Source: Pseudoalteromonas luteoviolacea
GTDB taxonomy: Bacteria; Pseudomonadota; Gammaproteobacteria; Enterobacterales; Alteromonadaceae
Length of the DNA: 64,000 bases
Assembly: GCF_001750165.1 (NCBI RefSeq)
Contig: NZ_CP015411.1
Location: 2,198,001-2,262,000 of the forward strand
Direction of reading: 5' to 3'
Made by a program: the position numbers and the translations under genes. Below, one piece after another: positions 9,655 through 18,263 of the stretch. Within the stretch, counting starts at the first letter, position 1. Each line of letters starts with the position of its first letter. Below the pieces are notes generated by a model. That model searched no databases and was not told where the DNA came from. It saw only the letters and a program-made list of their open reading frames with translations.

Positions 9655-10359
9655 TTAAATATTTATCCATGTATCTTCTTTAAGCTGTTGAGCTGGTGAA
9701 AACTGCTTTTTGTAGCGCATTTTTTTACATTCGTCTATTTGATAACCTAAATAAACAAAGTCTTTTTCTTCTGAGCTGGCGAGCTCAATTTGGGCCATTA
9801 TCATAATTGTACCCAAACTTAAGTGCTCAAAGTCGGGGTCGAAGAATGTGTAAATTGCGGATAATGCATTCGGCATAGTGTCAGTTACTGCAACAGCAAC
9901 GAGTGTGTTTTTGTGCCAAAGTTCGATAAATGAGATCGGCATCCAGCGACAAAATAAGAAACTTTCGTACTGCAACCTATTGGGTGGGTACATCGTGCCG
10001 TCACTGTGCCTTAAATTAATATACTTTTCGTAAAGCGGAAAATAATTATCTTTTTCCTCAAAACTAACTTTTACACTGAAGTCGTCGCGGATTTTGTTAA
10101 ATTTACGCTTTTGTGATTTTGAGGGAGTATATTGCTTGGCTAAAACACGTATCGACTGGCAAGCACTACAGAGTGGACAGTGTGGGCGATATATTTGGTC
10201 ACCACTGCGTCTAAAACCTAATGATAATAACGCTTCAAACCGAGGTGCTGTGTAACATTCACTGTCCAATATTACTAATAGCTGCTCTTTTCTATTCGGT
10301 AAGTAGCTGCAATCAAATTGTTGACTGAGGCCTATTTTAGAAGGAAAGTGTTCAGTCAT
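9655..10359 (-). CDS. bpt: Aspartate/glutamate leucyltransferase (Bpt)
   Basis: Bpt moves leucine from Leu-tRNA to proteins with N-terminal Asp or Glu, creating primary N-degrons read by ClpS. The 234-residue product has the N-terminal Cys cluster (RPHCPLCSACQSIRV) of arginyl/leucyl-tRNA-protein transferases and the C-terminal YLGYQIDECKKMRYK motif. Its ATG overlaps the end of aat by 8 bases, so the two transferases are translationally coupled. E. coli lacks this gene; it is common in marine gammaproteobacteria. Confidence 0.94.
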   Translation of the reverse strand: MTEHFPSKIGLSQQFDCSYLPNRKEQLLVILDSECYTAPRFEALLSLGFRRSGDQIYRPHCPLCSACQSIRVLAKQYTPSKSQKRKFNKIRDDFSVKVSFEEKDNYFPLYEKYINLRHSDGTMYPPNRLQYESFLFCRWMPISFIELWHKNTLVAVAVTDTMPNALSAIYTFFDPDFEHLSLGTIMIMAQIELASSEEKDFVYLGYQIDECKKMRYKKQFSPAQQLKEDTWINI

Positions 10360-11068
10360 ATATTGCCCCTATGTCTTGTGGTTGCCACATGGTTTGTACA
10401 GGGTGATATCCACTTGCTTCTTTTAGTTTAGTCAAAAATTCCTCTCTGGGAATGACTTTTGCTCCCATTGAACTTAAATAGGGGTTATCCAATTGGCAAT
10501 CTATAAAATGAGCATTATGTTTTTTAAGCCAATTTACCAATGCCCACATTGCCAACTTTGATGCATTGGGTTGATTGTGAAACATGGATTCGCCGCAAAA
10601 TACACCTGAAACCATGATACCGTAAAGTCCACCAACTAACTCGCCATCGACCCAGACTTCTAAGCTATGGGCAAAGCCTTCTCTGTGGGCTTGACAGTAT
10701 GCTTTCAACATATTTTTGTTGATCCAAGTACCTTCTTCATGGAGTCTTTGCTCTCTACATTGAGTGATAACTTGTTCAAACACTTTGTTTACTGTAACTT
10801 TTGGATTCAGTCTATTTTTTGCTTTTCTCAGTGTGCGACCAATATGGAAGTCGTCAAACTCAATGATTCCGCGTTCGCTTGGAGACCACCACATGATGGG
10901 TTCTCGTTCATTAAACCAAGGAAATATACCAAGCTGATAGGCTTTTCTTAATCTTAGGGTGTTTAAGCATCCACCAATAGCTAACAAGCCATCGGGTTCT
11001 TTTAATGCATAGTGGCAGGGCGGGAATATGTAATCTGTCAGTGATAAGTGGAACAACTGTTGTGTCAT
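10352..11068 (-). CDS. aat: Leucyl/phenylalanyl-tRNA-protein transferase
   Basis: Aat adds Leu or Phe to proteins with N-terminal Arg or Lys, making ClpS/ClpAP substrates. The 238-residue product carries the conserved FPWFNEREPIMWWSPSERG, GGLYGIMVSGVFCGESMF and IDCQLDNPYLSSMGA segments. It is upstream of and overlaps bpt. Together with clpS-clpA it completes the bacterial N-degron branch in this region. Confidence 0.96.
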   Translation of the reverse strand: MTQQLFHLSLTDYIFPPCHYALKEPDGLLAIGGCLNTLRLRKAYQLGIFPWFNEREPIMWWSPSERGIIEFDDFHIGRTLRKAKNRLNPKVTVNKVFEQVITQCREQRLHEEGTWINKNMLKAYCQAHREGFAHSLEVWVDGELVGGLYGIMVSGVFCGESMFHNQPNASKLAMWALVNWLKKHNAHFIDCQLDNPYLSSMGAKVIPREEFLTKLKEASGYHPVQTMWQPQDIGAIYD

Positions 11069-11126
11069 ATCAGACTTTAGTTTCGTGTCAGACTTTAGCT
11101 AAACCAAGTTTAGCAAATTGAAGTGT

Positions 11127-11155
11127 AAAGCACGCCACGAATTATGGCGTGCTTT
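11127..11155 (-). terminator. Hairpin terminator after trxB
   Basis: An 11-bp perfect inverted repeat (AAAGCACGCCA / TGGCGTGCTTT, 7-base loop) starts five bases after the trxB stop. The U-tract on the minus strand is short (TTT), so it may be a weak terminator or an mRNA 3' end. Confidence 0.65.
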
Positions 11156-11159
11156 AGCA

Positions 11160-12110
11160 TTATTTAAGGTTGTCTAAATAACGCTCAGCATCCAGTGCAG
11201 CCATACAGCCTGTGCCAGCGGATGTAATAGCTTGGCGGTAAATGTGGTCAGAAACATCGCCTGCAGCGAAAACACCTTCTACGCTGGTTTGCGTTGCGTT
11301 TCCGTTTAGACCTGACTCTACAACTAAGTAGCCGTCTTTCATTTCAAGTTGACCTTCAAACATGTCAGTGTTTGGCTTGTGACCGATAGCGATAAATACA
11401 CCTGCTAGGTCTAGGTCTTCAGTTGCATCAGAGTTTGTATCTTTGATACGAATACCTGTTACACCCATGTCATCGCCAAGTACTTCGTCTAAAGTGCGGT
11501 CAAAGTGAAGAACAACATTGCCGTTTTTCGCTTTCTCTAATAGGCGGTCAGATAGGATTTTTTCACTACGGAAGCTATCTCTACGGTGAACAACATGTAC
11601 TTCGTCTGCAATGTTAGAAAGGTATAACGCTTCTTCAACAGCAGTGTTACCACCACCAACTACAGCAACTTTTTGTCCTCTGTAGAAGAATCCATCACAA
11701 GTTGCACAAGCCGAAACACCACGACCTTGGAAGTTTGTTTCAGACTCTAGACCTAGGTATTTTGCAGATGCACCTGTTGCGATGATTAATGCATCACAAG
11801 TATAAGTGCCTTGGTCGCCTGTAAGGGTAAATGGACGTTTAGTAACATCAACTTTATTGATGTGATCGAAGATAATCTCTGTTTCAAAACGCTCTGCATG
11901 CTCTTTCATACGCTCCATAAGAGCAGGGCCAGTTAAACCATGTGCATCACCAGGCCAGTTTTCTACTTCTGTTGTTGTTGTCAGCTGACCGCCTTGTTGC
12001 ATACCTGTGATTAAAACAGGGTTTAAATTTGCACGTGCTGCATAAACAGCGGCAGTGTAACCAGCAGGGCCTGATCCAAGGATCAATAGTTTACAGTGCT
12101 TATCACTCAT
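11160..12110 (-). CDS. trxB: Thioredoxin-disulfide reductase
   Basis: TrxB reduces thioredoxin with NADPH and FAD in the cytosol. The 316-residue product has the FAD Rossmann motif LGSGPAGYTAAVYAARA at residues 9-25, the redox-active CATC (SACATCDGFFY), the NADPH motif VVGGGNTAVEEA and the C-terminal FAD motif GVFAAGDVSD. All are normal. It is transcribed toward aat and bpt but separated from them by a hairpin. Confidence 0.97.
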   Translation of the reverse strand: MSDKHCKLLILGSGPAGYTAAVYAARANLNPVLITGMQQGGQLTTTTEVENWPGDAHGLTGPALMERMKEHAERFETEIIFDHINKVDVTKRPFTLTGDQGTYTCDALIIATGASAKYLGLESETNFQGRGVSACATCDGFFYRGQKVAVVGGGNTAVEEALYLSNIADEVHVVHRRDSFRSEKILSDRLLEKAKNGNVVLHFDRTLDEVLGDDMGVTGIRIKDTNSDATEDLDLAGVFIAIGHKPNTDMFEGQLEMKDGYLVVESGLNGNATQTSVEGVFAAGDVSDHIYRQAITSAGTGCMAALDAERYLDNLK

Positions 12111-12365
12111 GAATTTCTATCCTAAAATTTAGTATTAGCATTACAATGATGCCGATTCTAAGTAAATCAACCCAGAAGTAAAATAAAAATCAAATAAAGC
12201 AATTTTAGAAATCGTGAACTTGTCAAATTTAGTGTACTTGATGGAAAAGTAAGCCAATGGAGCTTAAATTGTCGGATCTTCATGACCTTTCTATTTTTTT
12301 TTGTTATGTTTTAAGGAATTTTTTTTGCTACTAAATTCTCAGTAGCCCAAGACTTAAAGGTATAT

Positions 12366-13691
12366 ATGGCATTTTGGCAGGACAACCCTGGCTTTGCTTT
12401 AGAAGCGAGCAGCTGTAAAGTCTTAACAGACGCTAAACATTATCACAGTGAACTTTTGTCTTTGATTGGTCAGGCAAAGAAGCGAATTTATATCGCAGCA
12501 CTGTACTTACAAGATGACACAGCAGGTCAAGGTGTATTGTCTGCGTTGCATAATGCGTCGCTGAACAACCCAAATTTAGAAATCAAAATACTGGTCGATT
12601 TTCACAGAGCCCAGCGAGGCTTAATTGGTGAGGCAAAATCTGAAGGTAATGCACGCTTATATTGTGATTATTTGGCGCAATTCAATTCAAATGTTGAAGT
12701 GTATGGCGTGCCAGTCAAAGCCAAAGAACTATTCGGTGTACTTCATCTCAAGGGGTTTGTGATTGATGATACGGTTCTTTACAGCGGAGCAAGTATCAAT
12801 GATGTATACCTGCATCAAGAAGAACGGTATCGCCTTGATCGTTACTTTGTTTTAGAAAATGCGAAGTTAGCAAATAGCTTTATGACGTTTATTGAGAAGC
12901 ACTTGTTAAATTCCGAGGCTGTTCCAAGGATTGACAAAAGGCCTTTAAAGCCATTTAGTGAAATTAAGTTGGCGCAAAAGAAATTAATGCGCTCACTCAA
13001 AAAGGCTAATTATGATATGTCTAAAGCTGATGAATCTAATGGTCTAAATGTGAGGGCTTTTTTAGGTTTTGGCCGAAGAACAAATAAACTTAATAGATTG
13101 ATTAAGACGATATTTGATACCACTGAACAGGAATTGATTTTATATACGCCTTATTTCAACTTCCCAGCCCCTTTATTGCGCTCTTTACGTCGTTTGCTGA
13201 AGCAAGGTAAGTCGATCACCATTGTCGTTGGCGACAAGACCGCAAATGACTTTTATATTTCACCAGATAAGCCGTTTAGTCGGATTGGTGCGCTCCCTTA
13301 TCTTTATGAGCGTATTTTACATAAGTTCTTGAAGTCGCAAAAAAGATATATAGAACAAGGTTTACTAAATGTGTATCTATGGAAAGACGGCGATAACTCA
13401 TTTCATTTAAAAGGTATTAATCAAGATAATCAAGTTCACTTGATGACTGGCCACAATTTAAACCCAAGAGCTTGGGGTCTCGATATTGAAAATGGCATTT
13501 TGATAGAAGATAGAGAGCACGCATTGAAGTCATTCATAGATGATGAGAAAAACTCGATTCTATCTCATTGTAGAAAACTGAGTGGAGCAGATGATCTTGA
13601 AACATTACAAGATTACCCAGCACCGGTGCAAAAAATATTAGGGCAGGCTAAACGTGTCAAAGTCGACTTTATCATTAAAAAGTTTATTTAA
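12366..13691 (+). CDS. pssA: CDP-diacylglycerol-serine O-phosphatidyltransferase (PssA, phospholipase D type)
   Basis: Makes phosphatidylserine from CDP-diacylglycerol and serine, the step before phosphatidylethanolamine. The 441-residue protein has two HKD-type motifs of the phospholipase D superfamily: HLKGFVIDD with GASIND, and HLKGINQDN with TGHNLNPRA. This matches the peripheral-membrane E. coli-type PssA (about 450 residues), not the integral CDP-alcohol transferase type. AAAGG lies 8 bases before the ATG. The 255-base gap on its left, shared with trxB, should hold divergent promoters. Confidence 0.93.
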   Translation: MAFWQDNPGFALEASSCKVLTDAKHYHSELLSLIGQAKKRIYIAALYLQDDTAGQGVLSALHNASLNNPNLEIKILVDFHRAQRGLIGEAKSEGNARLYCDYLAQFNSNVEVYGVPVKAKELFGVLHLKGFVIDDTVLYSGASINDVYLHQEERYRLDRYFVLENAKLANSFMTFIEKHLLNSEAVPRIDKRPLKPFSEIKLAQKKLMRSLKKANYDMSKADESNGLNVRAFLGFGRRTNKLNRLIKTIFDTTEQELILYTPYFNFPAPLLRSLRRLLKQGKSITIVVGDKTANDFYISPDKPFSRIGALPYLYERILHKFLKSQKRYIEQGLLNVYLWKDGDNSFHLKGINQDNQVHLMTGHNLNPRAWGLDIENGILIEDREHALKSFIDDEKNSILSHCRKLSGADDLETLQDYPAPVQKILGQAKRVKVDFIIKKFI

Positions 13692-13945
13692 ATTCGCTGT
13701 CACAGTTTGAATAGGGCGACTAAGTTCTGTTAGTCGCTTTTAATATGTAACACTAATTTCATAGGCTTGATTTAAGTACTTTGTTTTGGGCATTTTTCTC
13801 AGCAGTTTAATGCTAATGATAACCCTAGAGCCCCCTGATTTTGACAGTTGTGATTGTTTTCCGACATTATATTGCATATTAATGCTTAGGCCTAATGGCA
13901 AAACCCTAATTTAAAAGTGTCTACTTGCACGTCTGATGAACCAAG

Positions 13946-14923
13946 TTACTTTTTTTGTCGCCTTAATTGACCCGGACTGATGCCAATTATTTTTTTGAAG
14001 GCTTTGCTAAATGAAGCCTCTGAGCGGTAACCAACTTGCTCTGCAACGCTTATCATCGATTCTTTTCCTTCTTTGAGTAGGTCTTGGGCGATATGCATTC
14101 GCCACTGACTGAGATAGGACAGTGGCGTCATACCGATGATTTCATGAAATAGATTTGCAAACGCAGAACGAGACATACCGACGGAATGTGCCATGCGCTC
14201 AACTGTCCACGCCTGGGCTGGTTGTTTGTGGATCAGGCTCAAAGCAAGACTAAGTCGTGTATCTGCAAGTGCCCGAAAGTACCCCGTACCAGAATGTTGT
14301 GTATTGACATGCCATCGTAGCAATTGAATGACAAGTACCTCGGTGAGGCGATCAACAATGACGGTGCCGCCAGGCAATGTAGAGCGGGATTCATGGGCCA
14401 GCATATTGGCTAGGTTGTTTAACCACAGCAATGACGGTTCTTCATTTGTTTTTATATGCAAAAAGCTGGGCATATCTCTTAATATTGGCAGCTGGACGTG
14501 TTGCTGATATTTGAAGTATCCGCACAATAATGTCGTTATGCTTTCACCCTCTGAAAACGGGTTTTCGTCGTTTTGTATTTGTGTTAAAAGTTCGTCTCCC
14601 GATATACAGACTCCATTTGGTTGATCGCCAATTTGGTGGGCCGCACCTGTTGGAAATGCAACAATATCTCCGGTAGAGAGGTAGGTAGCATGCTTTGAAT
14701 CAAGCATGTTTAACCAAGCACTGCCTCGAACTACGAAGTGAAAAGTACCATAGTCTGTTTCTTGCTCTTTTATTCCCCAAGGTGTTGAAAAGTCGGTGCA
14801 AAAATAGCTGCTAGCTTGAAGGCGAAGCGCATTTAAGATATCAGATAATGCATCTCCCCCAATTAAGCTGTTTCCAGCATTAGGTATTTGGGCGCTCGAT
14901 AGCGATGAAAGGTGATTAAACAC
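13946..14923 (-). CDS. AraC-family regulator with N-terminal cupin, RclR-like
   Basis: A transcription regulator with an N-terminal Cupin_6 sensor (roughly residues 22-205) and a C-terminal AraC double helix-turn-helix (roughly 225-325, with VGYRSEASFSKAFKKIIGISPGQLRR). The frame opens at 14983, but GTG 14923 has AGGAG seven bases upstream and begins where family homology starts, giving 325 residues. Cys42 (FCTDFSTPWG) and Cys134 (LLCGYFKY) fall where E. coli RclR has its redox-sensing cysteines by my own alignment. The divergent DUF417 gene fits an RclR-like role in oxidant response. That role is an inference. Confidence 0.8.
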   Translation of the reverse strand: MFNHLSSLSSAQIPNAGNSLIGGDALSDILNALRLQASSYFCTDFSTPWGIKEQETDYGTFHFVVRGSAWLNMLDSKHATYLSTGDIVAFPTGAAHQIGDQPNGVCISGDELLTQIQNDENPFSEGESITTLLCGYFKYQQHVQLPILRDMPSFLHIKTNEEPSLLWLNNLANMLAHESRSTLPGGTVIVDRLTEVLVIQLLRWHVNTQHSGTGYFRALADTRLSLALSLIHKQPAQAWTVERMAHSVGMSRSAFANLFHEIIGMTPLSYLSQWRMHIAQDLLKEGKESMISVAEQVGYRSEASFSKAFKKIIGISPGQLRRQKK

Positions 14924-14937
14924 GGGTTTACTCCTAT

Positions 14938-14973
14938 TGGTCAATATGAACCAAAAAAGTACGATTTGACATA
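14938..14973. promoter_or_regulatory. Putative operator/promoter between the AraC regulator and the divergent gene
   Basis: Contains an imperfect palindrome, TGGTCAATATGAACCA (14939-14954), and the element GTACGATTTGACATA (14959-14973). The latter includes a perfect -35 hexamer TTGACA (14966-14971) for the rightward gene; a weak -10-like CATAGT lies 19 bases further, as in activator-dependent promoters. A close copy of the element recurs at 15789 before the DUF417 gene. Confidence 0.5.
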
Positions 14974-15058
14974 TATGCTGCACTAAACATCATAGTTTGT
15001 ACAAGACGAAACAGTAAAATTGCTGACTTTATCGTTTATTTAAATGGAGCGTGTCACT

Positions 15059-15527
15059 ATGAATGAAACAAAGAATGAAGTAACAGGTTGGAAGTGGGCA
15101 ATGTACGCTGGGTTAATACCTTTGATGGCGGGACTATTTATGTTATTGACTTCCAATATCTCTATTTCTAACGATATGTCGCTATGGACATTTGTTATTC
15201 ATAGGTTATGACTTTAGTTTTTCTCAGCTTGCTGCTGTAGATCCGCAAGCGGGTCCATTTGTGGCACTTTTAGCGATGCTGGCAAGTGTCAATATCGTAT
15301 CGGCGGCAGTACCAATTGTTCTTATTTCAAAATTTGCACTTAAAAAGGGTCAAAAATGGGCTTGGTACTACCTTTTATTTATGCTTGTGTGGGAGGGGTT
15401 TAACGACGTTTATAGCGTGACTCAGTTTTATTTTGAAACCGGTGCGCCAATGTTTGTTATGCCTTGGTTGTTTTGCACTTTGATGGCAGTAGGCTTATAT
15501 AAAACACGTAAGCAGATTTTTAGCTAG
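15059..15527 (+). pseudogene. Small membrane-protein gene split by a +1 frameshift
   Basis: An ATG frame at 15059 (MNETKNEVTGWKWAMYAGLIPL...) stops at a TGA near 15210. A second frame, from about 15192, continues to 15527 (...FIGYDFSFSQLAAVDPQAGPF...). Removing one T from the TTT at 15191-15193 joins them into one reading frame of about 155 residues with four likely membrane helices and a short cytosolic Lys/Arg tail. I do not recognise the family. It is the first gene to the right of the AraC regulator and probably under its control. It may be a true pseudogene, a recent mutation or a base-call error. Confidence 0.6.
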
Positions 15528-15540
15528 TAATATAGGTACT

Positions 15541-15687
15541 GTTCCGGTTTTCTGGGGATATATTGCGGGTGATATTAGCCCGCGTTTCATTTTTACAATC
15601 GCAAGTTATTTTATAATTATTGCAACTGGCAGCCTTTTCACTTCAACAATTCAAACCGCTTCATTACTTGGCCTAAAAATACATTGA
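15541..15687 (+). pseudogene. Possible C-terminal remnant of a membrane transporter
   Basis: One frame without a start codon reads VPVFWGYIAGDISPRFIFTI and continues as a hydrophobic segment to TGA at 15685-15687. The GYIAGDISPRF pattern followed by a membrane helix resembles the loop and helix of major-facilitator transporters, so this may be the decayed end of such a gene. No other part of a transporter is visible. Weak call. Confidence 0.3.
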
Positions 15688-16012
15688 GATAGGTGTACCT
15701 CATAGGTCTAAATCTAGAACTATCTACCTTTTATTTCTTATAGGTTGTTGGAGAACACTCCAAAAAAGCGCTTGCCTCAGCTTTTTTTGTACGAACTGAC
15801 ATAAAGTTGGTTTTTTTGGTCATGGTTCATCCGAGTGAGGTGATTAATAATTTATCCCAAGCCGTTAATAGATTGATTGCCAGCAACACATAAACTGCTG
15901 CGGATGTGAAAGTAGTTAAAGCATAAAACACGATAACAGTCGCTATTTTTGCTTGGCATCTGGATACGGTATCGAGATCACATAGCTCACAAATTTATTA
16001 AGGAGGCTGCTT
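15688..16012. other. Intergenic region before the DUF417 gene
   Basis: About 325 bases without a supportable gene. It holds the second copy of the regulator-associated motif (15789-15830) and ends in a very strong ribosome-binding site, AAGGAGG, near 16000. An 8-base palindrome-like AAAAAAGCGC...GCTTTTTT occurs near 15763-15788 and could form a hairpin. Confidence 0.45.
15789..15830 (+). promoter_or_regulatory. Second copy of the putative AraC operator
   Basis: GTACGAACTGACATA (15789-15803) matches 12 of 15 bases of the element at 14959-14973. It is followed by TTTTTTGGTCATGGTTCAT (about 15812-15830), which resembles TTTTTTGGTTCAT on the minus strand in front of the regulator gene. Two related sites flanking the same island suggest binding by the adjacent AraC-family regulator. 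This is inferred from sequence similarity only. Confidence 0.45.
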
Positions 16013-16477
16013 TTGTTTACTCATTCGATTAATTCTACGTACAAGGTTGGGCAAGGTACTGCACTGTTTGGGGTTGTCCTACCATTACTTCTGATTGGCG
16101 CACTTAAATTTACCCCCACGGAAGTTGAAGCATTAAAACCCATCATTAATGGCACCCCTTGGTTAACTTGGTTGTATGCCGTATTTGGTTTTGCAGGGGC
16201 ATCGTATTTCATTGGGATGATTGAAATTATTACTGCCACTTTATTGATTATGTCTGTGTGGTCTGCGCGTGCGGGAATTATTGGTGGAGTAATGGGTGCC
16301 ATGACTTTTTTAGTGACTGTGAGCACTTTACTTGTGCTGCCAATCTGGGAAGACAAAGAGGGAGGTTTCCCATTTTTAAATTTTCTAGGGCAGTTTTTAA
16401 TCAAGGACTTTGCTTTATTAGGCATTTCAATATTGGTGCTAACCAGCGGCTTTGCGCGTTTACGTGCTCGCAGCTGA
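16013..16477 (+). CDS. DUF417 family inner-membrane protein (RclC/YkgB-like)
   Basis: A 154-residue protein with four predicted membrane helices. Family-typical parts are LLIGALKFTPTEVEALKPII, GTPWLTWLYAVFG and LGQFLIKDFALLG. In E. coli the homologue RclC belongs to the RclABC response to reactive chlorine and is controlled by the AraC-type RclR; its biochemical role is not known. Translation starts at TTG 16013 with AAGGAGG eight bases before it; no ATG fits. It lies in tandem with the DUF4331 gene (100-base gap) and near an RclR-like regulator. Confidence 0.82.
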   Translation: MFTHSINSTYKVGQGTALFGVVLPLLLIGALKFTPTEVEALKPIINGTPWLTWLYAVFGFAGASYFIGMIEIITATLLIMSVWSARAGIIGGVMGAMTFLVTVSTLLVLPIWEDKEGGFPFLNFLGQFLIKDFALLGISILVLTSGFARLRARS

Positions 16478-16577
16478 GTTAACTAAATAGCTCAAAGGCA
16501 AAAAGTGAGGGGGATAGAGCAAGAAATCAAACTCGACACCTACTTTTTAATAGCAACTCGGTTTATAGGAGACCGCC

Positions 16578-17645
16578 ATGATTAAATTGCTTAAAATATC
16601 AGCCAATAAGTCTACGATAGCAGCGTTTGTTTTTGCTATCGGTGCGAGTGTAAGTACAGTGCCAGCAGTTGCCAGTCATCACTTTGAAAGTAAGTTGGCT
16701 CAGGAGCACCCTGAATTTGATCTGACTGATATGTTTGTATTTGACTCAGAGCGCCGTGGTTACACTGCATTTATGATGGATGTGAATCCAACCACCCAAG
16801 GCAGTGCTGCTTTTGGAGACAAAGGTGTTTACAGCTTTCATATTGCCAATGATAAATTCTTTCGAAATGGTGGAATAACGATTACAGCACATGTAGAAGG
16901 TGAACAATTGGTTTTTGGGCTCGTAGATGGCGCGAATCAAGCTGTTGGTACAAAAGGTAAGATATTTGGTAAGGCTAAAATAGGCAAAACCGTCAAATTT
17001 AAGAATGACGTAAAGGTATGGAGCGGTGCAGCACGAGATCCATTTGTTGGAAATTCCGAAGGCATTGTCGGGTTTTTAACAACTCTGATTGGCAAAGGGA
17101 AACTTGATTTGTCTCAGTTCAATAATGGGGTTGACTTATTTAAAGACTTTAATAGCAGCATCATTTTAGTTGAAGTGCCAAACGACATGTTGCCTAAAAA
17201 TATTAACGTGTATGCCAGTAGTGCGATGTACAATGTTGACCAGTGGGTACAAGTGAATCGAGTGGCAAACCCGCTTGTGACACATATGTTTTTGGCAAAT
17301 AACAAAATGGAAGTGAATGAGCATATTCAACACCGCCCTGATAGTGATATGTCACGAAGGTATGCGATATCTGGGATGGTGTTAAGGGCTGTCGCTCTTG
17401 ATGGGAAATTGTCTAACCCTGTCGAATATGCGGACTCAGTTGCAGCGCAATTGTTACCTGATATGATTTCTTACAAGGTGGGTAGCAGTGCTGAGTATGG
17501 CTACCCCAAAGTCAATGGACGTAAACCCAATGACGACGGCATGGACGCAGTGCTAAGCTTACTGGTTGGGCGTAAGGTCACTGATTATGCAAATACCTTT
17601 AATCGACACCCTGTTAAGTTTCCATATGTCGTACCAGTACGGTAA
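16578..17645 (+). CDS. Secreted DUF4331 family protein
   Basis: A 355-residue exported protein: signal peptide residues 1-32 (hydrophobic AAFVFAIGASVSTV, cleavage near AVASH). The DUF4331 pattern follows: SHH near the mature N-terminus, DLTDMFVFDSE, MDVNPT, QVNRVANPLV and a C-terminal DDGMDAVLSLLVGRKVTDY. The biochemical function of DUF4331 is not known to me. The start has TAGGAGA nine bases upstream. It is probably co-transcribed with the DUF417 gene, so it may belong to an oxidant-response operon. No cysteines or haem motifs are seen in the mature part. Confidence 0.8.
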   Translation: MIKLLKISANKSTIAAFVFAIGASVSTVPAVASHHFESKLAQEHPEFDLTDMFVFDSERRGYTAFMMDVNPTTQGSAAFGDKGVYSFHIANDKFFRNGGITITAHVEGEQLVFGLVDGANQAVGTKGKIFGKAKIGKTVKFKNDVKVWSGAARDPFVGNSEGIVGFLTTLIGKGKLDLSQFNNGVDLFKDFNSSIILVEVPNDMLPKNINVYASSAMYNVDQWVQVNRVANPLVTHMFLANNKMEVNEHIQHRPDSDMSRRYAISGMVLRAVALDGKLSNPVEYADSVAAQLLPDMISYKVGSSAEYGYPKVNGRKPNDDGMDAVLSLLVGRKVTDYANTFNRHPVKFPYVVPVR

Positions 17646-17748
17646 TACCTTCTTTATTATTTAGCCCGACCATGGTGTTTCCCATAGTTGAGAAACACCA
17701 CAATACATCCGTCCCTTTTTGGATAGTATATTCAAGACACTGTTAGGT

Positions 17749-17949
17749 ATGCCTTACATGCTGGACTTAACTTTGATGAAAATCAGTGGCGGCTTGGAAA
17801 TTATGTTAAATATCACAGACTGTCTTAATCACGACACTGCCCATCATTATGAGTTCCAATTGGACCATGAAACCGCGTCTGTTGAGGATATTCATCGTCA
17901 TTTAATTAAGTTGAGAGCGATACGTATCTCTGAGCGCTATCAATTTTAA
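17749..17949 (+). CDS. Hypothetical small protein
   Basis: A short frame (66 residues from ATG 17749; up to 76 from TTG 17719) with a hydrophobic start (MPYMLDLTLMKISGGLEIML) and a charged, His-rich second half (HDTAHHYEFQLDHETASVEDIHRH). Neither start has a good ribosome-binding site, and I recognise no family. It could be real, the tail of a decayed gene or chance. Confidence 0.3.
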   Translation: MPYMLDLTLMKISGGLEIMLNITDCLNHDTAHHYEFQLDHETASVEDIHRHLIKLRAIRISERYQF

Positions 17950-18263
17950 ATGTTTAGATTGATTACAAGGTAAATCCCAGAATAAAAAATACACTTAGAC
18001 ATAAATAGAAGTGTTTGAGACATGCATATTTGAAAGGCACAAAGGGATACTGCCTTAAGTAAGCTGATGTTGGTGAGGTTACGATGCCAATGTATGGTCT
18101 AAGTTGGGTATTAAAGGTTTTTTTATATGAAATTGAAATAAATTAGCTAAATTGAAACATTGGGTTAACATTGTATTACGCTGAGATAATATCGTGGTCT
18201 GTTTGTTAGATACAGTGATAAATAGGCTTCTGACACAGGATAGACATTTCAATCAGGTAGTTT
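17950..18263. other. Intergenic region upstream of egtB
   Basis: About 310 AT-rich bases with no supportable gene. The only feature I can call is a candidate promoter at 18165-18192. Confidence 0.5.
18165..18192 (+). promoter_or_regulatory. Candidate promoter of the egtBD operon
   Basis: TTAACA (5 of 6 to the -35 consensus) and TAATAT (4 of 6) with a 16-base spacer, about 70 bases before the egtB start. Found by eye; untested. Confidence 0.35.

Noticed and set aside
13805..13825. Fur-like string TTTAATGCTAATGATAACC between pssA and the AraC regulator
   Set aside because: Only one arm resembles a Fur box, and it lies downstream of both convergent genes, where a repressor site has no obvious role.
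16021..16425. 134-codon minus-strand frame
   Set aside because: Antisense to the DUF417 gene, which has a strong ribosome-binding site and family motifs.
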